Source of the DNA: Welwitschia mirabilis
Taxonomy: Eukaryota > Gnetophyta > Gnetopsida > Welwitschiales
Length of the DNA stretch: 34,939 nucleotides
NCBI GenBank assembly: GCA_051453625.1
Contig: JBOZIK010000001.1
Span: 219,087,837-219,122,775 of the forward strand
Direction of reading: 5' to 3'
The notes beneath the pieces are model-generated. The model did not search any database and had not been told where the DNA came from. It saw only the letters and a list, made by a program, of their open reading frames with translations. This document shows positions 20,851-30,899 of the stretch, piece after piece. How positions within the stretch are numbered: position 1 is the first letter of the stretch; every line of letters begins with the position of its first letter. Position numbers and translations under genes: made by a program.

Positions 20851-21590
20851 AGATAAAATTATCTAATCTAGTATAATTTATCCTATAAGGTATACTACAT
20901 GGTTAGCTAATCTTGTTCCAATGCATTAAAAAAGTAGTGACATCAAGGTTTGTTGTGATTTTAGAATTTTAAATTAAGGTTTAATTAAAAATTAATACCC
21001 ATTACTAAGAATAGATAAAATCATCTAGTGAGTCTCAGGATGTTAGATTTATTCATGTTTAGATGGATTCTTAGGATATGATCAAATATTAATTAAAAAA
21101 GAAGATCATACTAGAATAACAATTACTAAAAAATGGAAACTTACACTTTTAAAAGAATGTTTTTGGGCTTATTAAACATTAGAGTAACCTTCTAAAGGAC
21201 TATTAATAAAGCATTTATAAGAGTTATTAATCATTCTATAGTAGTATATTTAGATGATATTATAGCTTTTTTAGAAAGAAACCAGACCACATTTTACACC
21301 TTAAGGTAGTTTCAATTTTTGTAGATCTTATGGAATATCACTTAATTCCAAGAAAAGTGCTTTCAATTTAAAATCTAATGTTAGACTTTATGTTTTCATT
21401 TTTGGATCAATAATCGATCCATCAAGAATCAAGATAATTAATTAGTTGGAATTTTTAAACTTTAACAAGGCTTTAAGATCATCCTTTAGAAAGATTAATT
21501 TCATTAAGAAGTTTATTATTGAATTTACAAAAGTAACTAAACCATTCCAATAGATGCTAAAGAAAGATTAGAAGGTTAGAAATAGTCCAA
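20851..21590 (+). pseudogene. Ty3/gypsy reverse transcriptase
   Basis: YPIRYTTWLANLVP at 20879 begins the RT palm. DIKVCCDFRILN and YPLLRID follow (VCVDFRxLN...YPLPxID), then a DGFLGYDQILI block (DGFSGYNQI) and FGLINIRVTFQRTIN-like residues with stops. VVYLDDIIAF at 21241-21270 is the catalytic box with both Asp codons intact (21253-21258). The C-terminal thumb and connection show SSFRKINFIKKFI (FLGKINFVRRFI) near 21480. The first catalytic Asp region (LDGF) reads as CLDGF and is retained. YLDD with INFI-RF points to a non-Athila plant gypsy. Length is normal for the domain; at least ten stops or shifts kill it. Confidence 0.9.
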
Positions 21591-21599
21591 AGGAAAATC

Positions 21600-21930
21600 A
21601 TACCTTTATATCCATTTTTAAATCTATTACACAAGCCTCTACTCTGTTAGCCCCTGATTTTGCCAAAGACTTATTCTTAGACACCTACATCTCATGATTT
21701 GTTTGCCTCTATTTTAATAAGGAAGGCCAGCAAGACCTCCCAATTTTTTTTTTGTTTTTTTTTTGTTTTCTAGTACTATGCTTAAGGATGTACAATTAAA
21801 ATGCACTTAGTTGGAAAACATTGCTTATATGTTCACTAAATATGTATAACACTTGAAGTACTACATTTATTAACAGAAAGTATTTTTAGTGGTATTTAGT
21901 GGTATTTGATCCAATGATCAAATAAATTCT
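21600..21930 (+). pseudogene. Ty3/gypsy native RNase H
   Basis: Directly after the RT connection, APDFAKDLFLDTYIS (21650-21690) matches the start of the gypsy RNase H with the first catalytic Asp intact at 21680-21682. VGKHCLYVH near 21810 corresponds to the Glu-containing (I)EKQAYAV helix with the Glu changed. A T-rich run (about 21746-21768) interrupts the middle. A 10-base direct repeat TAGTGGTATT is found near 21890-21910. The frame is dead. Confidence 0.75.
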
Positions 21931-22079
21931 AGTTAATATAGAATTATCCTAAAAACCACTTCATGGTTAGCTAAGTTACAACAATTTACTTATGAGATAA
22001 TTATTGGTAAAATCATTAAAGCCCTTGACTTAACCAAATATCTAGATTGTAATGATTTAGAAGTTTTTCTTAATGAATG

Positions 22080-23340
22080 AAATATTAATATAAAAAATCA
22101 CTGGTATCATGGTTTATTCCATTATTTAAAAATTAAAAAACCTTTCAAATTATTATGAAAGTTTACTAAGAAAAGATTTTGTTTAGAAGTAAAAAATGTT
22201 TAAAATTATAGGTGATATTCTATACATAATTAATTTTAGAGGAATATTACTTATACCTTCTTCATTCTAAGGAACAAGAGATTTTAAACTACTTCCATAA
22301 TTATTGAAGCATTTATTATGAAAATCCCTTAGCCATAACTAGCCAAATTTCTTAGAAAGAATATTATAAGCCAACTCTTTACAAAGACTATGCTGTAACC
22401 ATTGAAAGTTATTATGAATGTTAGGTACATGTTTCAAACTTAATTAAATCTTTAACTATGCTTAAATTAATTTTACAAAATATTCCATTCAACATTTGGG
22501 AATTATCTTTCATTGGTGTGATTCATCTACTTTTATCACAAGGTCAGTAATATAATATTAGAATGACAAGTTAATCTATGAAATGCTAAAAATTTAAAGC
22601 ACTCAAGAATTGCACCTCAAAGGAATTAATTAACTACCTTAAAAATTATATTTTAACTAAATTTATAGTTCTAAAGGTTCTAGTTTGTGATAATAAATCA
22701 AGTTTCATTTCTATTAAATTTATTATGTAAGCCCAAAAGCATAAGATCCTTATTAAAAATTATTCGAATTACTATCCTTAATGAAATGGCTTAGTAGAAT
22801 CAATCAATATAAAAATTGAAGTTATATTAAGAAGGTGCATTAAAGGCAATCATCATTATTAACATAATAAGCTCAAATTTACATTACACACTAATTAAAA
22901 ATTCCTTATTGCAAAAGTAATAGGGCTACTTCATTTGAGGTAGTTTATGGCACTGAGGTAAAGGTTTTGCTAGATTTACATAAGCCTTTATATGAGACCC
23001 TAATTAATTCCTCTTATGAGCCTTACAAGTGAGAATGAGTTTTTTTACAGAAACATATTGTAGAAGAAAATCGATCAAAAGTAGCACACATCTTAGCTGA
23101 ATTAAGAGCATTAGTTAAAAAAATGGTTTGATTAAAAGGCATGTGTTAGAACCTTTTAACTTAATGATTTAATTATTATAAAAAATTTGAAATAAGGTTA
23201 AAATAAGATAAGTTTACTCCATTCTAATTAGATTCATATACTATTGATAAAATTATAGATCTAAATCCATATCAATTATATGACTTATTAGCCATACCAT
23301 TATCCTAACCTATAATTTCTTCTACCTAAAAAATTATTTT
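22080..23340 (+). pseudogene. Ty3/gypsy integrase with C-terminal GPY/F-type module
   Basis: A degraded zinc-finger region around 22100-22420 precedes the core. WELSFIGV at 22497 aligns with WGLDFIGPI; the first catalytic Asp is replaced by Ser (TCT, 22506-22508). VCDNKSSF at 22683 keeps the second Asp (GAT, 22689-22691). NGLVESIN at 22785 keeps the Glu (GAA, 22797-22799), preceded by TAA TGA where the family has Gln-Gly, as expected from C-to-T and G-to-A changes. FEVVYGTE near 22940 matches the conserved (S)LVYGxEAVLP. The C-terminal part DSYTI-IDLNPYQLYDLL near 23230-23290, ending in LK-YF, is the GPY/F-like module. The domain would integrate cDNA. Confidence 0.88.
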
Positions 23341-23906
23341 TGTAATCTAGATTAATATGACATTTATCTGAATCTTTCAATAGGATATGATATATTCTTA
23401 TCTTTATTTGTAGCCCTCTTAATTATTCAATTCTTTAGTATTTTTCATAGGTAACTATTTGGATTTTCCCTCATATATTCAACCTAAAGTAGACAAATTT
23501 CTTTATCCTAATTCATTTTAATAGAATAGTGATAAAATGGATGGAAAATCCATATTATTCATTTTTAAATACTTGCTACGTTTATTATTTAAAATAGTTT
23601 ATAAAAGTATATTGTCATTTTGATGGGTGATCTACTAATCTACTTTATAAATGGGCTGGCTAGATATTAGTGATCATTACTAATTCAAAAATTTATTGCT
23701 ACATTACTATTTGTTGGTTTGATAAAGATAGACATTTAGTGGATCCATCTTTGCCAGTTCATTCTCCTCATCATTTAGAAAGTATGCTAGCTTTGGTTCA
23801 AGAACAAAACAATGAAAAAGTAAAGGGAAGGAAGAAGATTAAAGGTATTCATCTAATAACTTATTTATTCCTATCCATGAATCCACTTACTATTGAATCA
23901 TCTTAG
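23341..23906 (+). pseudogene. Unidentified coding remnant after integrase
   Basis: Beyond the integrase C-terminus the plus strand keeps coding character. KVDKFLYPNSF occurs near 23490, then HFDG...NLLYKWAG at 23617, and then an uninterrupted run from 23670 to 23906 (78 codons) with YITICWFDKDRHLVDPSLPV, PHHLESMLALVQEQ and a basic tail KVKGRKKIKG. I do not recognise a domain. It is not a chromodomain by its aromatic pattern. The low number of stops compared with pol suggests either a younger part or selection before death. It could be a third frame of the gypsy element or a captured host fragment. Confidence 0.45.
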
Positions 23907-24093
23907 TCACTTTCCATTTAAGATATAACCGTTATTTGTAAGAAAAAGGTTAAAAATCATGAATTAATAATCATTTGTATTAGTGACCTACTATGAAAGG
24001 AAATAAAGGCCAATGTGAAATAAAATCTCTAAGTTATAATTCCCATCCTTTTATTTAGTCATTCTTGGATTTTCAATAAGGTCTTTGCTAAGG

Positions 24094-24271
24094 CTTATAT
24101 ACACACTATGGTCTTATGCCTAGGGGAACAAAAAACCTCTAGTAAAACACTAATGATATACTCACCTTTATAAGTAAGCTCTTCATTATAATAAGAATAA
24201 AGAATATCGGGGAAATAAAATTTTGATTCGGAAGAATATTACTCATATTCTTACTCTTCTATTTTTCAACA
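24094..24271 (+). mobile_element. LTR 3' end fragment (related to 34582-34752)
   Basis: The segment aligns along its whole length to 34582-34752. Shared blocks are TATGGTC/AATGGTC, GGGAACA, CTAATGATA, ATAAAATTTT and a final ATTCTTACTCTTCTATTTTTC. It ends in CAACA immediately before a PBS, as an LTR does. The outer start was not found. Confidence 0.7.
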
Positions 24272-24273
24272 AA

Positions 24274-24285
24274 TGATATTAGATC
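24274..24285 (+). promoter_or_regulatory. Probable primer-binding site, tRNA-Met type
   Basis: TGATATTAGATC matches 9 of 12 positions of TGGTATCAGAGC and follows the LTR end by two bases; the next bases, TTTGGAGG, also fit the usual continuation. Confidence 0.6.
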
Positions 24286-24779
24286 TTTGGAGGAGATCTT
24301 GGGGAGCTCTCTTTTGCCATCCTTGAGCTTAGAGCTTTTTGTGGCATGTTTAGAGTTTTTTTGCACTATCTTCAATGTATTTGCTTTTTACCCTATATCT
24401 CTCTATCATAGCCTTATCTTTTCTCTTATTTTCTACATTTTTCAAAGTATTGTTTTTTAGAAAATACGAATTTTTTAAAGACGCTTTTTGTTTTTAAGGG
24501 TAAAATTCCTATTAAGAGGGAATGTATTTTTTGAGAGGACATGTATTCATGTTTTAAAAAAAATGCAAGTTTTTTAAAAAGAATATTTCTAAGAGTGAAT
24601 TTTTCTTTTTATTTAAGGAAATATTTAATTTTTAAAAAAATTAATAATATTTTAAAGAGCAAATATAATTTTATTTGGTTAAGTCTCTATTGTGTTACTT
24701 AAATTTAAATTATCTTTAATTTTTAAATTGCATTAATTTAAGTTATATTAGAGGCATTTCATCTTATGATAGAATCTAT
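24286..24779. other. Leader-like AT-rich DNA, no gene
   Basis: Follows the PBS, so it is probably untranslated leader. No open reading frame or domain recognised; T- and A-runs dominate. Confidence 0.45.
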
Positions 24780-25610
24780 TACCTATGCTCTATTGTAATA
24801 TTTCCACTCATGCAACTGTAACTTAAGCACCTACTTGCACTTGTGTCTGTGCTATATAGTATCTCGCCTAAAGTATAATGCTGTTTCACTGGCCTACCTC
24901 TATCTACTTTTCCTTTGTTTCTTGAATACTTAGTTTTACCCTCTGCTCAATGTGTTATTTGTTATCACTTTTCTCTCACCTACCCTGCATTTTCATACCA
25001 TCTGTTTACTCTACTTGTGCTCTACCTAATGGGATCCCCTGCTGCTACTCCCTTGTACTTGCCCTGCTCTCCATTGACTCTATGATATTAGTGCCTACCT
25101 CCATGTTTCTCTTGCCTACACCTTGTAACTCTGTCACATACATCTGCACCTCCCTATGATCTATGCTTCTTGTTTATCTATGAATCATCCCTACCTCTAT
25201 TTACGTATCTGATCTTAGCCACTACATTTGCAACACCACTCCTCATTCGTTCTTCAGACTTGTAGCCTTTCTGTGTAGCCACTTCCTCTTGTAGCTACCT
25301 CTGCTCTATTTACCCTACCTAGAGTCACCTTTGCACTCCATGCATTATTAACTATAGATATCTGTGTGGATTCATGGTTATTACCTCCTCTGTATGCTTC
25401 TCTTATGAACTTTGCAAAGTACTCTATTTTCTTAAGCTATAGTGCTCTCCTTCTTACAACCTCTAGCCTATGTCTCCTTTATGGCTTTATGTCTCTAATA
25501 TCTATGCTATTACCTTTTGAATGTGTTAAAGTGCTAAACTATCGTAAGTGTTTTTCATGTTTCTGCTACTATTTAGTAATAACTCACTGTGCCTTGACAT
25601 AGTAGTGAAG
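24780..25610. other. Pyrimidine-rich block of distinct composition
   Basis: The plus strand is strongly enriched in C and T, and its G+C is visibly higher than in the surroundings. Short words such as CTACCTC, TGCTCTAC and CTCTATG recur irregularly, hinting at a decayed minisatellite. Two open stretches on the plus strand (24950-25159 and 25366-25602) are rich in Leu, Ser and Cys as expected from pyrimidine codons and have no family features, so I do not call them genes. Confidence 0.6.
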
Positions 25611-25970
25611 GCACTCTTCTAAAAATTCAAAAGTTATAGGATTGAGTCTTGGACATGATAAAATTAAGTTTTTAAAATTTGTATCACTGTTTTTCCCCTA
25701 TTATGTACACATGTATCATTTGATCCATTACTTAGCTTATGTGTAGCACTTTGAGCCATTGCTTATTTTTAGTTCATTATAGCACACATGCAATTTTTCT
25801 AGAAAATTGCTTAGCCATTGCCTAGTTTTGTGCACATGTGTTTTAGCTAGAGATTGTCTAGTTTTTAGCTCTCTTTTACATACATGCATAATTTTATGCA
25901 TTTCCTTTTTTTTAAAGTTTTTCAACTTTTTTTTAAGTTAATTTTGGGTTTTTTATAGTATCCTAAACTC
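25611..25970. other. AT-rich DNA, nothing recognised
   Basis: Contains recurring words (TTGAGCCATTGCTTA, TTAGCCATTGCCTA) suggesting an old local duplication, but no gene or element end. Confidence 0.4.
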
Positions 25971-26553
25971 AAGACTCATCACTTAGCATAAAATCAAATT
26001 GGGACATTGAGAAAGATTACTTGATTTAGTTTTTTAAGCTCTTTCCCTTAGTTTTTTGAGATCCTATTTTCTCCTTTTTGAGCTTTCCTCTTAAGATTTT
26101 GAAATTTTTAAATTTTGTAATCCAAATATCTCTTATCACATTAAATTGAAATGTGAAGTAAGATCCTTAACCAAATTTTCTTTTACTTCAAAGATATTTT
26201 TTTGTAATTTGAATAGAATAATCTAAGATGGTGAGCAAGTTTTTCTTAACTTAACTATACCCCAATAAATCACNNNNNNNNNNACTCACAAATCAAGTTG
26301 GGATGTTGAGCAAGATCCCTTGATTTGATTTTTTTTTTTAAAAGATCTTTTCCTTTTTTTAAGCTCATTTTTGCACTCTTTTTGAGTTCTTTAAGATTTT
26401 TTAGCATTTTTCAATATTGTAAGCCAAATCTTTCTCATCAAGATAAGCCAAAATGTGGAACAAAATTTCTTAACTTGATTTATTTCTCCCTTATACTATT
26501 TTTGTGATTTAAATAGATTAAGCTAAGTCAGATGGTAAGTAAGATCAATTAAA
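25971..26553. repeat. Two-copy diverged tandem repeat, period about 309 bp
   Basis: The unit starts with ACTCATCACTTAG...AAATTGGGACATTGAG at about 25974. It recurs after the 10-N gap as ACTCACAAATCAAGTTGGGA at 26284. Inside both units TTTTTGAG...AAGATTTT, TTGTAATCCAAAT/TTGTAAGCCAAAT, and a final AAGATGGT(G/A)AG(C/T)AAG keep the same order. Confidence 0.8.
26274..26283. other. Assembly gap, 10 N
   Basis: Sits exactly at the boundary between the two tandem repeat units, a typical place for a repeat-induced misassembly. Confidence 0.97.
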
Positions 26554-26558
26554 CTTAA
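26554..26558. repeat. Target-site duplication, left copy (CTTAA)
   Basis: CTTAA directly before the TGTT end of the left LTR, matched by CTTAA directly after the AACA end of the right LTR. Confidence 0.75.
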
Positions 26559-27277
26559 TGTTCTAGTGTGAATTTGTGCAATCTTAAGTGCTTAGGTAAA
26601 ACCTATAAATCATAATACTTGCAAAAAGGTGCACATTAGTATAGATGAGAATCAACTCAAATGTCATAATCTACTAAAGGCACTAGGCTAGAAGTTAGAG
26701 AATTGATTTCACAAAGTAATTTTAGTTTTTTTCCTTTTAGTAAATGAAAATAAAGAACAATGCAAATGTAATGCAAGATAAATGATGATGAAATGCAAAT
26801 GGATGAAATACAAGTGTAATGAGTCTATTTAAATTCTAATTCTCTTGTCACAAGAATTATCCCTTATAACTTAGATCAATTAGAAAGGATTATCACTTAT
26901 CCCTAACCAATATAAGCTATAAGATATACCAAATAGAATGTGAATAAATGTAAATATGGAAATGGAAGAAAATGAAATGCAATATAAGATTTAAACTAAT
27001 AATGTCAACCTTAATAAAGGTCACCCTTATGATCCAGATAAACTAGTTGTCACTCAATCATAATCAACTTAAATCATAAGGGTGGTTTACACAATACAAG
27101 TGAAAAGTGTTCTTATGTTCTTATATTAATTATTAATTAACATTGACTTATAACAAAGTAGCAGCATCTTAATCGAGGATACTCAGCCCAACACCAAGGA
27201 AATCTTCTCTTTATAAATAATGAATGGACCTCTTACCCTTCAATATTCCATCACAAGAATATCTGGCATAAAAGGGG

Positions 27278-27287
27278 TTATTTATAG
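27278..27287 (-). promoter_or_regulatory. LTR TATA box, left copy
   Basis: CTATAAATAA on the minus strand, about 510 bases from the U3 end, conserved in the right LTR at 29391-29400. Confidence 0.65.
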
Positions 27288-27514
27288 TTTTACATTAAAT
27301 TTATAGAAGTAAAACCCTAGACTGAGAGAAGAAATCCTAGCAACTCACATTGACTACTTGACCCCATTACAAAGATAATTCATTTCCATTCATACAAAAT
27401 AGTTATTATCCTGTCTATCATGGGGATGAAAATGGGGATAATACTCCATAAGAATAGGTAAGTCATTAGCTTCAAGCCTCGTAGTCAACTCCATAGCTTT
27501 AGTCCATTTCATCA

Positions 27515-27544
27515 CTATTATCCTCACTATCATGAGGATAATAG
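27515..27544. promoter_or_regulatory. Perfect 12-bp palindrome in U3
   Basis: CTATTATCCTCA (27515-27526) and TGAGGATAATAG (27533-27544) are exact reverse complements around a 6-base spacer. A related half-decayed version, TTATCCTGTCTATCATGGGGAT, occurs about 110 bases to the left (near 27406), and both have counterparts in the right LTR. Position upstream of the TATA box suggests a regulatory site. Confidence 0.7.
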
Positions 27545-27792
27545 AGGGGATGATAGGCCTTTTTATCTTTTTATCTTAAAAGAAATCAATATTCTGCATT
27601 ATTAACCTTACTTTCAAGACATGAATTATTAGAATATGTCTAAAATACATCTAACTATATCAAGAATTGCATGTTTTAGTGATCATCCCATTGGTTCTCC
27701 ATAATCATAAAAATTGCATCTAAACCTGTAAAAATATCCTACAAAAATATTCAAAATACCCTATCAAAATCCTATAAATTAACATTGCAACA

Positions 27793-28829
27793 TAGCCTCC
27801 TACTTAGTCTGGTTAGTCCCTAACAACGTAAGCAATCAATAATATTGTCAGCTAATTTAACCAAGATAACTAGCAACTAGGGAAAATGTAAATTAAGTTT
27901 AAAGATATTTATCATGAAAAAATAAACATCAAAAACTAAATAACTAACATAGTACCTCTGCGTGATGCATAATAAATATGTCATGCTATTTGTTGTTTAG
28001 ATGACAATGGGGATAAAAGCACTCATAAAATCAAAATGAAAGTCAGATTCATGTAATATGATTATTAGAAAAATCAAAGTACTAAAATCTTTATTAGCCT
28101 TTTACTTAAACTATTTAACATAATACAAGATACTTATTGAATGATATACATAATAATCATCATAGGGTATAATAATGATATTCCATAAAATGACAATATG
28201 TATGTATAATCAAAGTAGTAATAACTAAAAATGATGTGTATGAATGAATCAAAGAGTTTAAAGATCAATTTAGAAAGGTAAAATATAAAGAATAATCATA
28301 ACACTACTTTCCTTATCCATGATCTTCTATATGTTCTGAATCATAACTTAAAAAAAACTTTTGTAATTGTGCTACTATGATCTCGCTAAATAATGTTCAT
28401 GATGAAAAATTATACAAGTAATATGAATCATATCCAAACAATCTCATCACAAGTATGTATCATGAAAGCTCAAAAATGATCTTTAAAATTAAAAATTATT
28501 CTCAATATCTCAAAATTACCTTCTTAAAAAGATTTCTTATCCTCCTCATAGGTAAACCAAGACATCTTGTATTACAAAAGTACCAAAACAACTACTATCA
28601 TTCTATTTGTCATGGAAACAATAGACATGGGATAACACTTATTAAATAGTTCTTTTTTTTCTGAAAAAATAGTTAAGGCCAGGAAAATTTCAATAAGCAA
28701 GGTAGTAATAGTCAGGCATTAGAAAATCATTAAAAAGTCAAAAAGATGATTAAAAGTAAAAAATTCATTCTCAAAAACAATGATCATGGTGAAAAGAGAC
28801 AAATGTAAAAAAGATCCAAGAAGAAAAGA
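27793..28829 (-). other. Non-coding internal region of the LTR element
   Basis: No gag, protease, RT or integrase motif on either strand. The open stretch at 28455-28649 (+) has no domain and lies antisense to the element. The far end runs into a 100-N gap. Confidence 0.65.
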
Positions 28830-28929
28830 NNNNNNNNNNNNNNNNNNNNNNNNNNNNNNNNNNNNNNNNNNNNNNNNNNNNNNNNNNNNNNNNNNNNNNN
28901 NNNNNNNNNNNNNNNNNNNNNNNNNNNNN
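28830..28929. other. Assembly gap, exactly 100 N
   Basis: Hides the start of the right LTR: by comparison with the left LTR about 275 bases of LTR plus the PBS should be here, so the true gap is probably longer than 100. Confidence 0.95.
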
Positions 28930-29907
28930 AATACTTCTGCCATAAGAATTAATCCTTATAACTCAGGTCAATTACAAAGAGTTATTACTTATCCCTAACC
29001 AACATAAGCTATAAGATACATCAAATGTAATGTAAATAAATCCAAATATGGAAATGAAATAAAATGAAATGTAATGCAAGATCTAAACTAACAATGTCAA
29101 CCTTCATAAAGGTTATCCTTATGATCTAGATAAACTATGGAATTGTAACTTAATCATAATCAACTTAAACCATAAGGAAGGTTCACATAATAGAAGTGAA
29201 AAGAGTTCTTGTATTAATCATAAATTAACATCCACTTATAAACAAAGTAATAGCACCTTAATGGAGGATACTCAATCCAACACCAAAACAATATTCTCTC
29301 TATAGCTAATGAATGGACCTCTTATCCTTCAATATTTTGTTATAAGAATATCTGGTACAAAAGATGAAAATGGAAGTAAAGAAAAAGGGGATATTTATAG
29401 TTTTAAATTAAATTTTTAGAAGCAAAAACCTAGAAGTCAGAGAAGAAATCCTAGTAACCCACATGGGCCACATGAATCCACTAAAAGATAATTCACTTCC
29501 ATTCATACAAAATAGTTGTTATTCTATCTATAATGGGGATAAAACTAGTGAAGATACTCCATAAGAAAAGGTGATTCATTAGATTTAAGCCCCATAGTCA
29601 ACTCCATATCTTTATCCCATGTCAGCAGTACTATTATCCTGACTATTATGGAAATGATAGAGGGGATGATAGGCCTTCTTATCTTTTTAGCTTAAGAGAA
29701 ACTAGTCTTCTACATTATTGATCTTTTCTTTAAAGCACAAATATCAGAATATGCTTTGCATACCTCCAAATATGCCAAGAATTACATGTTATAGTGATTA
29801 TCCCATTGATTCTTCATAATCATCAAAATTTCATATAAACCTATATAAATGTCCTTCAAAAGTACTCAAAATACCCCATGGAAAACATATAAATTGGCAT
29901 CACAACA
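28930..29907 (-). repeat. Right LTR (5' LTR) of the non-autonomous element, incomplete
   Basis: Colinear with 26835-27792: shared blocks include CTTATCCCTAACCAA, GTCAACCTT-ATAAAGGT, GAATGGACCTCTTA, GGGGATGATAGGCCTT and a TATAAATT....CAACA end. It has about 22 extra bases before the TATA box. Confidence 0.85.
29391..29400 (-). promoter_or_regulatory. LTR TATA box, right copy
   Basis: Minus-strand CTATAAATAT at the same LTR position as the left copy; as the 5' LTR this would have driven element transcription. Confidence 0.65.
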
Positions 29908-29912
29908 CTTAA
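29908..29912. repeat. Target-site duplication, right copy (CTTAA)
   Basis: Matches 26554-26558 exactly. Confidence 0.75.
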
Positions 29913-30899
29913 CTATACTATAATTAATCCCTTTTACTATGTGTTGGTCTTTCGCTTTCTTCTCATACTTAATAATTTTATTAATCCTACTTGAGTTGAG
30001 TAGTAAAAATAAAAATAACTTTTTACCCCTTAAACACCTAACATTTTTACTGATAATATGTTTTAATTGGTGGGGGCCATAGGAAGCCCTACATAAATAG
30101 AGATCAATGTTGGGTTTTATGATACTTCTAAAGGTTGTTGTGCCTTCTTAACAACCATAACTATAAAGTTCAAGTCATATTAATAGTCATGTCCCTATTA
30201 AGTGAAAACATCCTAAGTACCCTAAGGTCTAATTCCCACATATGCCTTAGTAATAAAGGGTATCTTTGGTGAAGTCTAAAGGCATAATGATAGAGTCTAA
30301 TTGGATTTCCTCACTAAGGGATACAAATTTTATAGAATTTAAAAGTTACTAAGTCAAAGATATAACTAGTGCACTAATATGACATGGTACTCTCCCTTAA
30401 AAGGGATATATAACTAAGGTAACTAAAACTGACTGATGACTTAAAAGTCCTACTAACGTGATTTACATTTTTTTCTTCTTGTTCTCTAAGAATAAAAGGT
30501 TATTATACTTGAAGAGGATGTGATCACTACTCAGATTTGGAAGCAAGCTCTAAAATTGCTTAATTTAAACATTTTTATTACCTAATAATCGATTTAAGCA
30601 TCTATGTTAAAATCTACCTCACTCACATTAAGAAATTTTAAACAAAGTATTTTGGTTTTCTTTCTAATGTGTGTATGTTTTCTCTAGTTAGGGACTTTCT
30701 TAGTTATCATCCTTTTTAGTTTCAATAGATTAACATAAACAGTATGTTAATAAATCTAATCTACAAAATAAATCCCATCATGATAAGGATAAGGATCTAT
30801 AGAAACAACAAAACAAGAATCCTAATTAGACTAAGCATAAAAAAAGCAAGTTAAAAATACTATCACTTCTAAGAATAACAAATATGAAGGCTCACAAAA
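29913..30899. other. Unassigned DNA left of the second copia pol
   Basis: Probably the decayed gag region of the copia element that follows, judging by position and orientation, but no zinc knuckle or capsid motif is readable. Confidence 0.4.

Larger units (their letters stand above)
14080..23906 (+). mobile_element. Large Ty3/gypsy relic with two RNase H-type domains
   Basis: Going right on the plus strand: coiled-coil region, gag (duplicated in tandem), protease region, RNase H-like domain, RT, RNase H, integrase with C-terminal module, and a trailing frame. RT and RNase H before integrase make it Ty3/gypsy. A second RNase H of the chromosomal/archaeal type is known from the plant Tat lineage, where it is usually described downstream of the native RNase H; here it precedes the RT. 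All frames are dead. I could not identify its own LTR pair; the LTR end at 24094-24271 directly follows and could be its 3' LTR, but that LTR is followed by a PBS, which suggests a 5' LTR instead. Confidence 0.75.
26559..27792 (-). repeat. Left LTR (3' LTR) of the non-autonomous element
   Basis: It is homologous to 28930-29907 from about 26835 onward. Read on the minus strand it runs TGTTGC...CTAGAACA, the canonical TG...CA ends. Next to it (27793-27805) the minus strand reads AAGTAGGAGGCTA, a plausible polypurine tract, which makes this the 3' LTR. Confidence 0.82.
26559..29907 (-). mobile_element. Complete non-autonomous LTR retrotransposon (LARD/TRIM-like)
   Basis: Two direct repeats of about 1.2 kb flank roughly 0.9-1.0 kb with no coding capacity. 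The left LTR starts TGTTCTAG (26559) and ends GCAACA (27792). The right LTR ends CACAACA (29907). The outer ends are bordered by the same five bases, CTTAA, at 26554-26558 and 29908-29912: a target-site duplication. TATA boxes on the minus strand in both LTRs and a purine-rich tract next to the left LTR set the orientation as minus. LTRs differ at roughly one base in four to five by eye, so the insertion is old. The start of the right LTR and the PBS fall in the 100-N gap. It would depend on proteins of an autonomous relative, not identified here. Confidence 0.85.

Noticed and set aside
14080-23906. An endogenous plant pararetrovirus (Caulimoviridae-type) instead of a gypsy element
   Set aside because: A clear integrase core with VCDN and NGLVES motifs follows the RNase H; caulimovirids lack integrase, and no movement-protein motif was seen.
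24286-24420. A third copy of the leader-like repeat after the LTR end at 24271
   Set aside because: Some words resemble the repeat (GCATGTTTAGAGTTTTT), but order and spacing do not hold and the GTAAGT is absent.
24950-25602. Two Leu/Ser/Cys-rich secreted-protein-like frames
   Set aside because: Composition follows directly from the C+T-rich strand; no cysteine pattern or homologous frame is evident, and the flanks are transposon DNA.
28719-28998. Two opposed open frames across 28.7-29.0 kb
   Set aside because: Artefacts of the 100-N gap in the LTR element.
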